This document shows positions 50,265 to 58,434 of a DNA stretch of 61,501 bases, piece by piece. Where the stretch lies: NCBI GenBank assembly GCA_947471365.1, contig CANIWQ010000004.1, positions 1 through 61,501 on the forward strand, given 5' to 3'. The DNA is from Gemmatimonadota bacterium (GTDB taxonomy: Bacteria; Gemmatimonadota; Gemmatimonadetes; Gemmatimonadales; Gemmatimonadaceae). The first letter of the stretch is position 1; each line of letters opens with the position of its first letter. Below the pieces are notes generated by a model. That model saw nothing but the letters and a program-made list of their open reading frames with translations, made no database searches and was not told where the DNA came from. Both the position numbers and the translations under genes were made by a program.

Positions 50265-52267
50265 CTTCCTTCCATTCCCCGATCCTGAGTCGCTTCTACA
50301 TGCCGCGTCGTTTTCCGAACAGCTGGACTGTCTGGTGCGCCATGGCGATCGTCAGTGGTTCGCCCTGCGTGGCATACACGCAGGGGCTGGGCCGTGATAC
50401 GCTCGCCGCGGTTGTCGTCACCGCGACGCGTGAAGCGGTAGCCACCGCCGTTCCCACCGCGGCCGTCACCGTGCTCTCAGGTGAACAGCTACGCGGCCGC
50501 GGTCTGTCGTCTGTAGCCGACGCCCTTCGACTGGTGCCGGGGGTGTCCGTGGTGAACGCCGGCTCTGTTGGGGCTCAAACATCGCTCTTCGTGCGCGGTG
50601 GTAATAGCAACTACGTGCGCGTCTTGGTCGACGGCGTTCCGCTCAACGATGCGGGCGGCGCGGTCGATCTCTCGACGTTGAGTCTGGAAAACATCGAACG
50701 CATCGAATTCGTGCGTGGTCCATCCAGTGTGCTCTACGGCTCTGATGCGGTCACCGGGGTTGTGCAACTCTTCACGCGCCGTGGCACGCAGCCCGTCGCC
50801 TGGAACGCGCTCGTCGGCACCGGCTCGCACGGCGCGCGCCGTAGCGAGCTCGGCCTGAGCGGCGGCGGTGTTGGGGCAGGGTTCTCCCTGTCCGGCGGAC
50901 GTCAGTCAACCAACGGCGAGCTCGCATTCAATAATCGTTTCGCGTCCGACGTGCTCAGCGGTGCCGCGCACTGGACGCCGGAGTTATCTACGAGTATCGC
51001 GTTGGCCGCCCGTTGGTCGGGGTCGGCGTTTCAATATCCCACGGACTTTGCGGGCGCGATTGTCGACCACAACGCCGAACAGATTGAACACCGGTTCGTG
51101 GTGTCGGCCGACATCGAACATCATGTCAGCGACGCCATCACCGGGCACCTGTTGCTGACCTCCAACGAATACTTGCCGCGGTCGAACGACGCCAAGGATA
51201 ACGCGGCCGACACCCTCGGGTTTTACGCCTACTTTTCACGCAGTGTGCGCACGCGACGTGCCGCGGAACTGCGCGTGTCGGCCAAGCTGTCGGCGAGCAC
51301 GTGGCTGACGATTGGCGGGGAAGTGGCGCGGGATCGCGAACGCACCACGTCGCACTCGCAATCGCAGTACGGTCCGTCCAGCGATGCCTTTGAAGCCAGT
51401 CGCCACACCGCCGCCCTCTTTGCGCAGCTGCTCGGCAACGCCTCGCCCGCGGTGTCGTACGTCGGTGGCGTTCGCCTCGACCGCAACAGCGCCTTCGGCA
51501 CGTTCGGCACGGCGCGCGGTGGCGTAGCGTGGAAGGGGAGTGAGCATTGGCGCGCCCGCGCCTCGCTCGGCTCCGCCTTCAAGGCGCCGTCGTACTATGA
51601 GAATTTTGCCGTCGGCTACGTCAAGGGAAATCCGGCGCTGCGTCCCGAGCGCGCGCAGAGCGCTGAGGTGGGGGTGGACGCCGATCTCTCGACGGTGCTC
51701 GCCGTGAAAGCCACCGCGTACACGCAGCAGTTTCGCGACGTCATCCAGTACACGGGCGCTCCGCCGTCGCCGAGCGCGCCAAACTATTTCAATGTGGCTG
51801 CGGCCGACGCCCGTGGCGTGGAACTTGAAGCCGACTGGCGTGCCGATGCCGTGACGACGGTGCGCGCTAGCTATGCCTACACCGCCACACGCACGACGCG
51901 CGCCGGCTACGACGCATCGGCTGGTGCCAATTACGTCGTGGGGGAACGGCTCCTGCGCCGTCCGCCGCACGCCTTCTCTCTGATGATCACGCAGAAGATG
52001 ACCGGGGGCGGCTCCTTTGACCTTGGCGTCACGCGCGTCGGTGAACGGAGTGACCGCGACTACGCCGTGTATCCGGCGGCTCCGGTGGTGCTCCCTGGCT
52101 ACACCAAGCTCGACGTCTCCACGACGATTCCACTCGAAGGCACCGTTGAGGCGCCCGTTTCGCTTGTGCTACGCGTGAACAATGCCCTTGATGCCAAGTA
52201 CCAGGACGTGCTGCACTTTGACTCCCCGCGGCGCACGCTGTTCGCCGGGGTGAGGTGGGGCCGCTAA
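50261..52267 (+). CDS. btuB: TonB-dependent cobalamin receptor
   Basis: 668 residues. Signal region with a possible internal start at MPRRFPNSW, then a TonB box/early segment LAAVVVTATREAV, plug domain (LRGRGLSSVADALRLVPGVSVVNAGSVGAQTSLFVRGGNSNYVRVLVDGVPLND, IERIEFVRGPSSVLYGSDAVTGVVQLFTRRG) and a 22-strand barrel ending VLRVNNALDAKYQDVLHFDSPRRTLFAGVRW. It brings cobalamin across the outer membrane using TonB energy. Assignment to B12 comes from the riboswitch and the btuFCD genes; plug sequence alone would allow other ligands. Confidence 0.88.
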   Translation: MTSFHSPILSRFYMPRRFPNSWTVWCAMAIVSGSPCVAYTQGLGRDTLAAVVVTATREAVATAVPTAAVTVLSGEQLRGRGLSSVADALRLVPGVSVVNAGSVGAQTSLFVRGGNSNYVRVLVDGVPLNDAGGAVDLSTLSLENIERIEFVRGPSSVLYGSDAVTGVVQLFTRRGTQPVAWNALVGTGSHGARRSELGLSGGGVGAGFSLSGGRQSTNGELAFNNRFASDVLSGAAHWTPELSTSIALAARWSGSAFQYPTDFAGAIVDHNAEQIEHRFVVSADIEHHVSDAITGHLLLTSNEYLPRSNDAKDNAADTLGFYAYFSRSVRTRRAAELRVSAKLSASTWLTIGGEVARDRERTTSHSQSQYGPSSDAFEASRHTAALFAQLLGNASPAVSYVGGVRLDRNSAFGTFGTARGGVAWKGSEHWRARASLGSAFKAPSYYENFAVGYVKGNPALRPERAQSAEVGVDADLSTVLAVKATAYTQQFRDVIQYTGAPPSPSAPNYFNVAAADARGVELEADWRADAVTTVRASYAYTATRTTRAGYDASAGANYVVGERLLRRPPHAFSLMITQKMTGGGSFDLGVTRVGERSDRDYAVYPAAPVVLPGYTKLDVSTTIPLEGTVEAPVSLVLRVNNALDAKYQDVLHFDSPRRTLFAGVRWGR

Positions 52268-52317
52268 GGACTGGGGCCAGTCCCTCCCGTTGGGCTCTGC
52301 GGGCTTACCTTTAGGGC

Positions 52318-53091
52318 GTGCATCCCGTCGCCACGCAGGCTCTCGTCCTCCACGCGTTCGATTACCGCGAGTCCTCGCGCATCGTGCGCCTCGCTACCGC
52401 CGAGTTGGGTATTGTCTCGGTGATCGCGCGGGGGACGCGCTCGCCCAAGAGCAAAATGGGAAGTGCGCTCGACCTCTTTACCGGCGGCATCGCGCATCTC
52501 CGCGTGCATCCGTCGCGTGATCTGCACTCCCTCACGGGTTTTGACGCCACACGCTCGCGCCCTGAGCTCGCGGAGAGCTTGGCGCGCTTTCGCGCGGCGT
52601 CGGCGCTCGCCGAGCTCTGCTTGCGCTTCGGCAAGGAAGACGAGAGCGGACGCGTGCACGATGCCGCCGTCCGCGTGTTCGATGCGATTGGCGTCGCAGA
52701 CGATGCCCAGGTGGCCGCGCTCGCGATTGCCGGTGCGTGGCGCCTCATCGGTGAACTCGGCTTCGCCCCCGCCGTGGAAGAATGCGCGAGTTGTCACACG
52801 CTGCTCGACGGCGACGCCGCAGTGACGTTTGACCACCGCGCCGGCGGCGCGCTCTGCGCCAACTGTGCGCGACAAGCGCGCGGCGGACGCACGATTCCCG
52901 GCGAGGCGCGTCGCACACTCGCCGCGTGGCTCGCGGGGGACGAGGCGCCACTGATCGACGACACCATGGCGCGCGCCCATCGACGGCTCCTGCGTGAGTT
53001 CGTCGAGGAACACATCGGCGACGACCGTCCGTTGCGCGCCTTCCTCGCGTGGGAAGAAGCGTCCGTCATAGCGGCCCGGGACTCCGCGTGA
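52318..53091 (+). CDS. recO: DNA repair protein RecO
   Basis: 257 residues. N-terminal OB fold (ATQALVLHAFDYRESSRIVRLATAELGIVSVIARGTRSPKSKMGSALDLFT), helical domain, and a four-cysteine zinc finger (CASC and CANC, about residues 159-182). With RecR it loads RecA on SSB-coated gaps. GTG at 52318 is used; no ATG fits. The stop overlaps the selB start. Confidence 0.92.
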   Translation: MHPVATQALVLHAFDYRESSRIVRLATAELGIVSVIARGTRSPKSKMGSALDLFTGGIAHLRVHPSRDLHSLTGFDATRSRPELAESLARFRAASALAELCLRFGKEDESGRVHDAAVRVFDAIGVADDAQVAALAIAGAWRLIGELGFAPAVEECASCHTLLDGDAAVTFDHRAGGALCANCARQARGGRTIPGEARRTLAAWLAGDEAPLIDDTMARAHRRLLREFVEEHIGDDRPLRAFLAWEEASVIAARDSA

Positions 53092-54950
53092 TTCTCGGGA
53101 CAGCCGGTCACATCGATCACGGCAAGACCGCGCTCGTGCGCGCCCTCACCGGCGTGGACACCGATCGCCTCCCCGAAGAAAAACGTCGCGGCATCACCAT
53201 CGAACTCGGCTTCGCTCCGCTCACACTCGACGGCGTTGAGATGAGTATCGTCGATGTGCCGGGGCACGAAGCCTTTGTGCGCACGATGTTGGCCGGCGCC
53301 ACCGGTGTGGATCTCGCGCTCCTCGTCATTGCGGCCGACGAAGGCCCCATGCCGCAAACGCGCGAGCACCTCGCCATCCTCACCCTGCTCGGCGTACGCG
53401 CTGGTGTCATTGCGCTCACCAAGAGCGACCTCGTGGAAGCCGAGTGGCTCGCGATGCTCACCGAGGATGTTCGCGCACTGGTGGCGGGCTCACCGCTTGA
53501 GGGCGCGCCGATCGTCGCCTGTTCAGCCATCACCGGCGCAGGGCTCCCCGAGTTGCGCGCCGCCCTCGCGGCCGCCGCGCGCAACGTCCCCGCGCGCGAT
53601 GCGGCCGACCTCGTGCGCCTACCGATTGATCGCGCCTTCACGGTGAAGGGCACCGGCACGGTTGTCACGGGCACTCTGTGGAGTGGCACACTGGATCGCG
53701 ATGCGACGGTGGTGTTGCATCCCGGCGCACTCCCCGCGCGGATCCGCGCGCTCGAGTCACACGGCGCCGCCGTCACGAGTGCGCGGCCAGGGCATCGCAT
53801 CGCAGTCGCCCTTGGTGGACTCGAGCGCGCCGAGGTATCACGCAGCGGCGTGCTGGTGCGCGCCGAGGACGCGTGGCGCGAGAGCACGGTGCTGCGTGCC
53901 GACGTCGCGTTGCTCGACGCGGCGGCATCGCTTGGCCCACGCACGCGTGTGCGCTTTCACCTCGGCACCACAGATGTCGGCGCACGTGTGAGTGTCGTGG
54001 GCGGACGTCTCGAGAACGGAAAGACGGTGCCCGCACGTCTCGTGCTCGACGCGCCCGTGGTCGCGCGCGCCGGCGATCGTTTTGTATTGCGCACCGCGTC
54101 ACCGCCGCTGACCATTGGTGGTGGCATCGTGACGGACCCGCATCCGCCTGGTCCGCGCTCTAAACCGTTTGCCGCGGCAGGAGCGAGCGTTGGCGAACGC
54201 GCCGAGTGGATGGTGCGCGAGTGCGGCGGCGCCGGACTCGCGGTGGCGGATTTGCCCGTGCGACTCGGTGTGTTGCCGAGCGTGGCCGCGGAGTATCCAC
54301 CGACGCGCGCGCCTTTCGTGCGCATCGGTACGCGACTGTTTGATACGGCGCTGCGCGACACACTCCGTACTCGCCTCACGTCAAACGTCTCATCATTCCA
54401 CGCGGCAGAACCTCTCGCCGCGGGGCTTCCCCTCGAACGGGCGCGCACGTCGCTGGGTGCTGCCACAGAGCTCTTTGATGACATCCTCGGCGAACTCGTG
54501 CGAAAGGAAAAGCTCGTGGTGCAGGGGAGCGTGGTGGCGCGGAAAGGGTTTTCCCCAGCCTCCGGCGCACGCGACGCGCAGCGCCTCGACGATATTGCGG
54601 CGGCGCTTCTGGCCGGGGGGGGCGAGCCGCCCTCGGTGCCCGAGCTGGCCGCCAAGTTTGGGCCCGACACCCCCGCGCTGCTACGCCTGCTGGAAAAGCA
54701 GAAACGGGCCGTGGCTGTGGCGTCCGACCGCTATTTCAGCCCTGAGGCAGTGTCCTCGTTGCTGGCGACCCTCCAAGCAGGGCTAGTTGCCGGAACGCCG
54801 GTGACAGCATCGCAAGTCCGTGAAACACTTGGACTTAGCCGAAAATTCGTGATTCCGTTGCTGGAATACCTCGATCGTCGAGGAATCAGCCGGCGAGATG
54901 GTGATTTCCGGACGTTTGACTGGAGCCGGCTCGGCGAGTCCCGAGTCTAG
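53088..54950 (+). CDS. selB: Selenocysteine-specific translation elongation factor SelB
   Basis: 620 residues, close to E. coli SelB (614). G1 GTAGHIDHGKTALVRALTG, G2/G3 RGITIELGFAPL and DVPGHEAFVRTML, G4 TKSD. Domains 2-3 follow (FTVKGTGTVVTGTLWSG), then winged-helix domain 4 (from about 370, with ILGELVRKEKLVVQG and VTASQVRETLGLSRKFVIPLLEYLDRRGISRR) that binds the SECIS hairpin. It delivers Sec-tRNA to UGA. GTG at 53088 overlaps recO. selA, selD and tRNA-Sec are not in the window. Confidence 0.92.
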   Translation: MILGTAGHIDHGKTALVRALTGVDTDRLPEEKRRGITIELGFAPLTLDGVEMSIVDVPGHEAFVRTMLAGATGVDLALLVIAADEGPMPQTREHLAILTLLGVRAGVIALTKSDLVEAEWLAMLTEDVRALVAGSPLEGAPIVACSAITGAGLPELRAALAAAARNVPARDAADLVRLPIDRAFTVKGTGTVVTGTLWSGTLDRDATVVLHPGALPARIRALESHGAAVTSARPGHRIAVALGGLERAEVSRSGVLVRAEDAWRESTVLRADVALLDAAASLGPRTRVRFHLGTTDVGARVSVVGGRLENGKTVPARLVLDAPVVARAGDRFVLRTASPPLTIGGGIVTDPHPPGPRSKPFAAAGASVGERAEWMVRECGGAGLAVADLPVRLGVLPSVAAEYPPTRAPFVRIGTRLFDTALRDTLRTRLTSNVSSFHAAEPLAAGLPLERARTSLGAATELFDDILGELVRKEKLVVQGSVVARKGFSPASGARDAQRLDDIAAALLAGGGEPPSVPELAAKFGPDTPALLRLLEKQKRAVAVASDRYFSPEAVSSLLATLQAGLVAGTPVTASQVRETLGLSRKFVIPLLEYLDRRGISRRDGDFRTFDWSRLGESRV

Positions 54951-55016
54951 TGATTTCCCTGGGTCACCCACTGAGCACCGGTGGCCTCTCCAAGGGTTGT
55001 TGTAGCGCCGATACGT

Positions 55017-55053
55017 GGGGAGGGGGAACCTCCCCTCTGGGGGTGGGTACCCA
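55017..55053. promoter_or_regulatory. Hairpin and 10-bp palindrome after selB
   Basis: GGGGAGG (55017-55023) pairs with CCTCCCC (55029-55035). TGGGTACCCA (55044-55053) is a perfect palindrome seven bases upstream of a strong -35 box. GGGTCACCC at 54961-54969 is a similar dyad. The first may end selB transcription; the palindromes look like possible operator sites for the next promoter. Confidence 0.45.
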
Positions 55054-55059
55054 TCCTCG

Positions 55060-55088
55060 TTGACATGCGGGGCCGTTTCCAATACGTT
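55060..55088 (+). promoter_or_regulatory. Sigma70-type promoter for the sorting-tail protein
   Basis: TTGACA at 55060-55065, 17-base spacer, TACGTT at 55083-55088. This is the best consensus promoter in the window and would start RNA about 65 bases before the gene. Confidence 0.65.
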
Positions 55089-55161
55089 ACCCCTTGGGTA
55101 CTTACGTCAACCTTTCACTGGAGCAGCTGACATAGATCCTGCTTAGTCAGTCGGAGAAAAC

Positions 55162-55617
55162 ATGAAGAAACGTTGGTTAGCACTCGTTGGTGTGCTGACC
55201 CTCGCTCTCATGCCACATTTCGGAAGCGCGCAATCCACTGGGACGGCGCAAGGCTCTAAACCAGGCAAGCTGCAACAGAACTACCCCAACCCGTTCAATC
55301 CAGAGACATCCGCCAGATTTGCCATTGGCGATTCGCCGGCCTGTTCGGAAGGGAGTAAGCCGTACCGGGTTTCACTCCGGATTTACAACATTCTGTCGCA
55401 GTTGGTCGCTGTGCCGACCATGCAGGGCAGCGCAGGAAACGTGGTAGGAGGCGTGACACCGCTGGAAAACGTGCAGTTGCCGTGTGGTGAGTACGTGTGG
55501 TACTGGAATGGCAACTACAAGGGGACCTCGCAGGAAGCGGCATCGGGTGTGTATCTCGCAGTGCTCGAAGTCGACGGAAAGCGAGTCAGCGTGGTCAGGA
55601 TGCTCAACAACAAGTAA
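55162..55617 (+). CDS. Small exported protein consisting of a C-terminal sorting-type (FlgD/Por-like) domain
   Basis: 151 residues. A textbook signal peptide (KKRWLALVGVLTLALMPHFGSAQ) is followed at once by LQQNYPNPFNPETSARFAIG, then SLRIYNILSQLVAVPTM, CGEYVWYWNGNYKGTSQEAASGVYLAVLEVDG and a basic end VVRMLNNK. This is the FlgD-Ig-like/type IX secretion tail normally found at the C-terminus of large surface enzymes; here it has no cargo domain. Two Cys may form a disulfide. Base use is less GC-rich than in the neighbours. It has its own promoter and terminator. Whether it is exported, acts as an adaptor, or is a remnant is unknown. Confidence 0.8.
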   Translation: MKKRWLALVGVLTLALMPHFGSAQSTGTAQGSKPGKLQQNYPNPFNPETSARFAIGDSPACSEGSKPYRVSLRIYNILSQLVAVPTMQGSAGNVVGGVTPLENVQLPCGEYVWYWNGNYKGTSQEAASGVYLAVLEVDGKRVSVVRMLNNK

Positions 55618-55622
55618 CGTGT

Positions 55623-55651
55623 AAACGCCCGGGCGAGTCGCTCGGGCGTTT
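55623..55651 (+). terminator. Terminator of the sorting-tail gene
   Basis: AAACGCCCG (55623-55631) pairs with CGGGCGTTT (55643-55651), six bases after the stop codon. The right arm ends in TTT and is followed by CACGTTTCT. Confidence 0.75.
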
Positions 55652-55708
55652 CACGTTTCTGCCACTTTGACGCACTCGGCGCGGCATCAATGTTGCTTTC
55701 TTCTGGCG

Positions 55709-55717
55709 TGGTATACG
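55709..55717 (+). promoter_or_regulatory. Candidate extended -10 promoter of clpB
   Basis: TGGTATACG is an extended -10 (TGn followed by TATACG) 59 bases upstream of the clpB GTG. No good -35 lies at 16-18 bases, and no heat-shock operator or sigma32-type box is clear. Confidence 0.35.
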
Positions 55718-55775
55718 CCGTGCGCGCCACGACGATGCGACCGTAACCCATGATCCCCGTCTCGGAGCCGTCTCC

Positions 55776-58358
55776 GTGAATCCCGACCGCCTCACTGTAA
55801 AATCCGCAGAAGCGCTCAACGATGCCGTCGCCCTCGCGCGGCGCACGGGCAATCCGCTCGTACACGACGCGCATCTATTCCGCGTACTGCTTGACCAGCA
55901 GGACAGTATTGTCGTTCCCATTCTCCAAAAGATGGGGATTGCCGTTGCCACGCTCCGCGACGGATGCGATACAGAAATCGGGCGCTATCCCAAGCAGAGC
56001 GACGCCAACCCGCAGCTCTCGCGTGAACTCAACGCGGTGCTCGACACCGCCGACGCGCGCGCCAAGGCGCTCGGCGATGCGTACATCTCCACCGAGCATC
56101 TGCTCCTCGCGCTTGCCGAAACCAAGGCCACGGACAGCGCGATGTTGCTCAAGAAGGCCGGCGTCAAGCCAGAGGCACTCGCCGAAGCCATGCAGGTGGT
56201 GCGCGGTGCACACAGCGTCACCGACCAGACGCCCGAGAATCAGTACCAAGCGCTACAGAAGTTCACGCGCGACCTCACCGAGGATGCACGCAAGGGCAAG
56301 CTCGACCCCGTGATTGGCCGCGACGAAGAAATCCGTCGCGTGATTCAGGTGCTGTCGCGTCGCACCAAGAACAATCCGGTGCTCATCGGCGAACCTGGCG
56401 TGGGCAAGACGGCCATCGCCGAGGGACTCGCGCAGCGCATCGTGAATGGCGACGTCCCCGAAGGACTCAAGAACAAACAGCTCCTCTCGCTCGACCTCGG
56501 CGCGCTGATTGCTGGCGCCAAGTTCCGTGGCGAGTTTGAGGAGCGGCTGAAGAGCGTGCTCAAGGAAATCGTCGCGGGCGAGGGGCAGTTCGTGGTGTTC
56601 ATTGACGAGCTGCACACCATCGTCGGCGCGGGCAAAGCCGAAGGCTCGATGGACGCCGGCAATATGCTCAAGCCGATGCTCGCGCGTGGCGAACTCCGCG
56701 TGGTGGGTGCCACGACGCTCGACGAGTATCGCAAACATGTAGAAAAAGATCCGGCGCTTGAGCGCCGCTTTCAGCCCGTGTTCGTGGGCGAGCCGACCGT
56801 GGAGAACACGATCGCGATTCTGCGCGGGCTCAAGGAGCGCTATGAGTCGCACCATGGGGTGCGCATTACCGATGGCGCCATCGTGGCCGCTGCCACACTC
56901 TCCAATCGCTACATCGGCGATCGCTTTTTGCCGGACAAAGCTATCGATCTCATGGACGAGGCCGCGAGCGGGCTCCGTATTGAGATTGATTCGCTGCCAC
57001 AGCCCATTGATGAGGTCAAGCGCCGCATCGATCAGCTGAAGATCGAGCATCTCGCGCTGGCGAAGGAAAAGGACGCGGCGTCTCAGGAACGCCGCACCGC
57101 CATCGAGAAGGAACTCTCGGAGGCGAGCGAGAGCATGTCGTCGATGACCGCGCAGTGGCAGATGGAAAAGAACGTCCTGGGCGATGTGGGCAAACTCAAG
57201 CAGCAGATTGAAGAAGCGCGTACGGACGCCGAGCGCGCGACGCGCGCCGGTGAACTCGGCCGAGCGGCGGAGATTCAGTATGGTCGCGTGCCGCAACTCG
57301 AAAAGCAGATGAAAGACACCGAGGCGCGGCTCGCGTCGCAGCAGCAGGGCGGCGCGCGCTTTCTCAAGGAAGAGGTCACGGCCGACGACATTGCGGTTAT
57401 CGTCGCCAAGTGGACCGGCATCCCCGTGACGCGCATGATGGAGAGCGAGCGGGAGCGCTTGACCAAGCTCGGCGAGGAGCTTGCGCACCGGGTGGTTGGT
57501 CAGCCCGAGGCGGTGGAGGCGGTGGCGAACGCCGTGCGCCGTTCACGCGCCGGGCTGCAGGACCCCAACCGGCCGATCGGGTCGTTTATTTTCCTCGGTC
57601 CCACGGGCGTCGGCAAAACCGAGACGGCGCGCGCCCTCGCGCAGTTCCTGTTCGACGACGAGCAGGCGATGGTGCGCATTGACATGTCGGAGTATATGGA
57701 GAAGCACGCGGTGGCGCGATTGATTGGCGCACCTCCCGGCTACGTGGGCTTTGAAGAGGGCGGGCAACTCACCGAAGCTATTCGTCGCCGGCCGTATAGC
57801 GTGATTCTCTTTGATGAAATCGAGAAGGCGCATCCGGATGTGTTCAACATCCTGCTGCAGATTCTCGACGACGGGCGCCTCACCGACTCGCAGGGACGCA
57901 CGGTGGACTTCCGGAACAGCGTCATCATTATGACGAGCAATGTGGGGAGTCAGTGGATTCTGGAGCACGCCGGGTCTGAGTGGGCGCTGGTGGAAGCGCA
58001 GGTCACGCAAACGTTGCGCGGGCAGTTCAAGCCGGAGTTCTTGAACCGCGTGGACGACATCATCATTTTCCGTCCGCTCACGCGGGAGCACATTGAGCAG
58101 ATTGTGTTGCTGCAGCTCGCGCGGATGACGGCGTTGCTCGCCGATCGCAAGTTGACGCTCGAGCTCACGCCGGAGGCCAAGGCGTTGCTCTCGCGCGAGG
58201 GGTACGAGCCGGCGTTCGGCGCGCGGCCGCTCAAGCGGGCCATCCAGCGGCTGCTGCAGAACCCGCTCGCGATGGCGGTGCTCGACGGGACGTTCGTTGA
58301 GGGGGATCACCTCAAGGCCACGGTGTCGGGCGATAAGCTCGTGTTTGAGAAGGCGTAG
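55776..58358 (+). CDS. clpB: Chaperone ClpB (disaggregase)
   Basis: 860 residues. N-domain (about 1-145), AAA1 with Walker A GEPGVGKT (near 205) and Walker B VVFIDELH, the coiled-coil middle domain (about 405-525, rich in Glu, Lys and Gln), and AAA2 with GPTGVGKTE (near 607), [11 protein letters not shown] and sensor-2 [18 protein letters not shown]. The full middle domain separates it from ClpA/ClpC. With DnaK it rescues aggregated proteins after stress. GTG at 55776 gives the usual N-terminus; no strong ribosome site is seen. Confidence 0.95.
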   Translation: MNPDRLTVKSAEALNDAVALARRTGNPLVHDAHLFRVLLDQQDSIVVPILQKMGIAVATLRDGCDTEIGRYPKQSDANPQLSRELNAVLDTADARAKALGDAYISTEHLLLALAETKATDSAMLLKKAGVKPEALAEAMQVVRGAHSVTDQTPENQYQALQKFTRDLTEDARKGKLDPVIGRDEEIRRVIQVLSRRTKNNPVLIGEPGVGKTAIAEGLAQRIVNGDVPEGLKNKQLLSLDLGALIAGAKFRGEFEERLKSVLKEIVAGEGQFVVFIDELHTIVGAGKAEGSMDAGNMLKPMLARGELRVVGATTLDEYRKHVEKDPALERRFQPVFVGEPTVENTIAILRGLKERYESHHGVRITDGAIVAAATLSNRYIGDRFLPDKAIDLMDEAASGLRIEIDSLPQPIDEVKRRIDQLKIEHLALAKEKDAASQERRTAIEKELSEASESMSSMTAQWQMEKNVLGDVGKLKQQIEEARTDAERATRAGELGRAAEIQYGRVPQLEKQMKDTEARLASQQQGGARFLKEEVTADDIAVIVAKWTGIPVTRMMESERERLTKLGEELAHRVVGQPEAVEAVANAVRRSRAGLQDPNRPIGSFIFLGPTGVGKTETARALAQFLFDDEQAMVRIDMSEYMEKHAVARLIGAPPGYVGFEEGGQLTEAIRRRPYSVILFDEIEKAHPDVFNILLQILDDGRLTDSQGRTVDFRNSVIIMTSNVGSQWILEHAGSEWALVEAQVTQTLRGQFKPEFLNRVDDIIIFRPLTREHIEQIVLLQLARMTALLADRKLTLELTPEAKALLSREGYEPAFGARPLKRAIQRLLQNPLAMAVLDGTFVEGDHLKATVSGDKLVFEKA

Positions 58359-58381
58359 TTACCGACGCAACAGTGGAAATG

Positions 58382-58417
58382 ACACGAGGGGCCGGCGACA
58401 TCGCCGGCCCCTCGTGT
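58382..58417. terminator. Strong bidirectional hairpin between clpB and the metallopeptidase gene
   Basis: Positions 58382-58398 and 58401-58417 are perfect 17-base complements with a two-base centre, very GC-rich. It lies between two convergent genes and can terminate both, although neither side has a U-tract. Confidence 0.75.
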
Positions 58418-58434
58418 GTCGTCGGGTGAGAATC

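Noticed and set aside
54951-55161. tRNA-Sec or SECIS element after selB
   Set aside because: The hairpins there lack a UCA anticodon loop and an acceptor stem, and no UGA-containing gene follows.
55174-55200. TTAGCACTC followed by GTGTGCTGA near the start of the sorting-tail gene, like a CIRCE/HrcA operator
   Set aside because: The half-sites are 4 bases apart, not 9, and lie inside the signal-peptide coding sequence. The gene is not a chaperone, and clpB has no such site.
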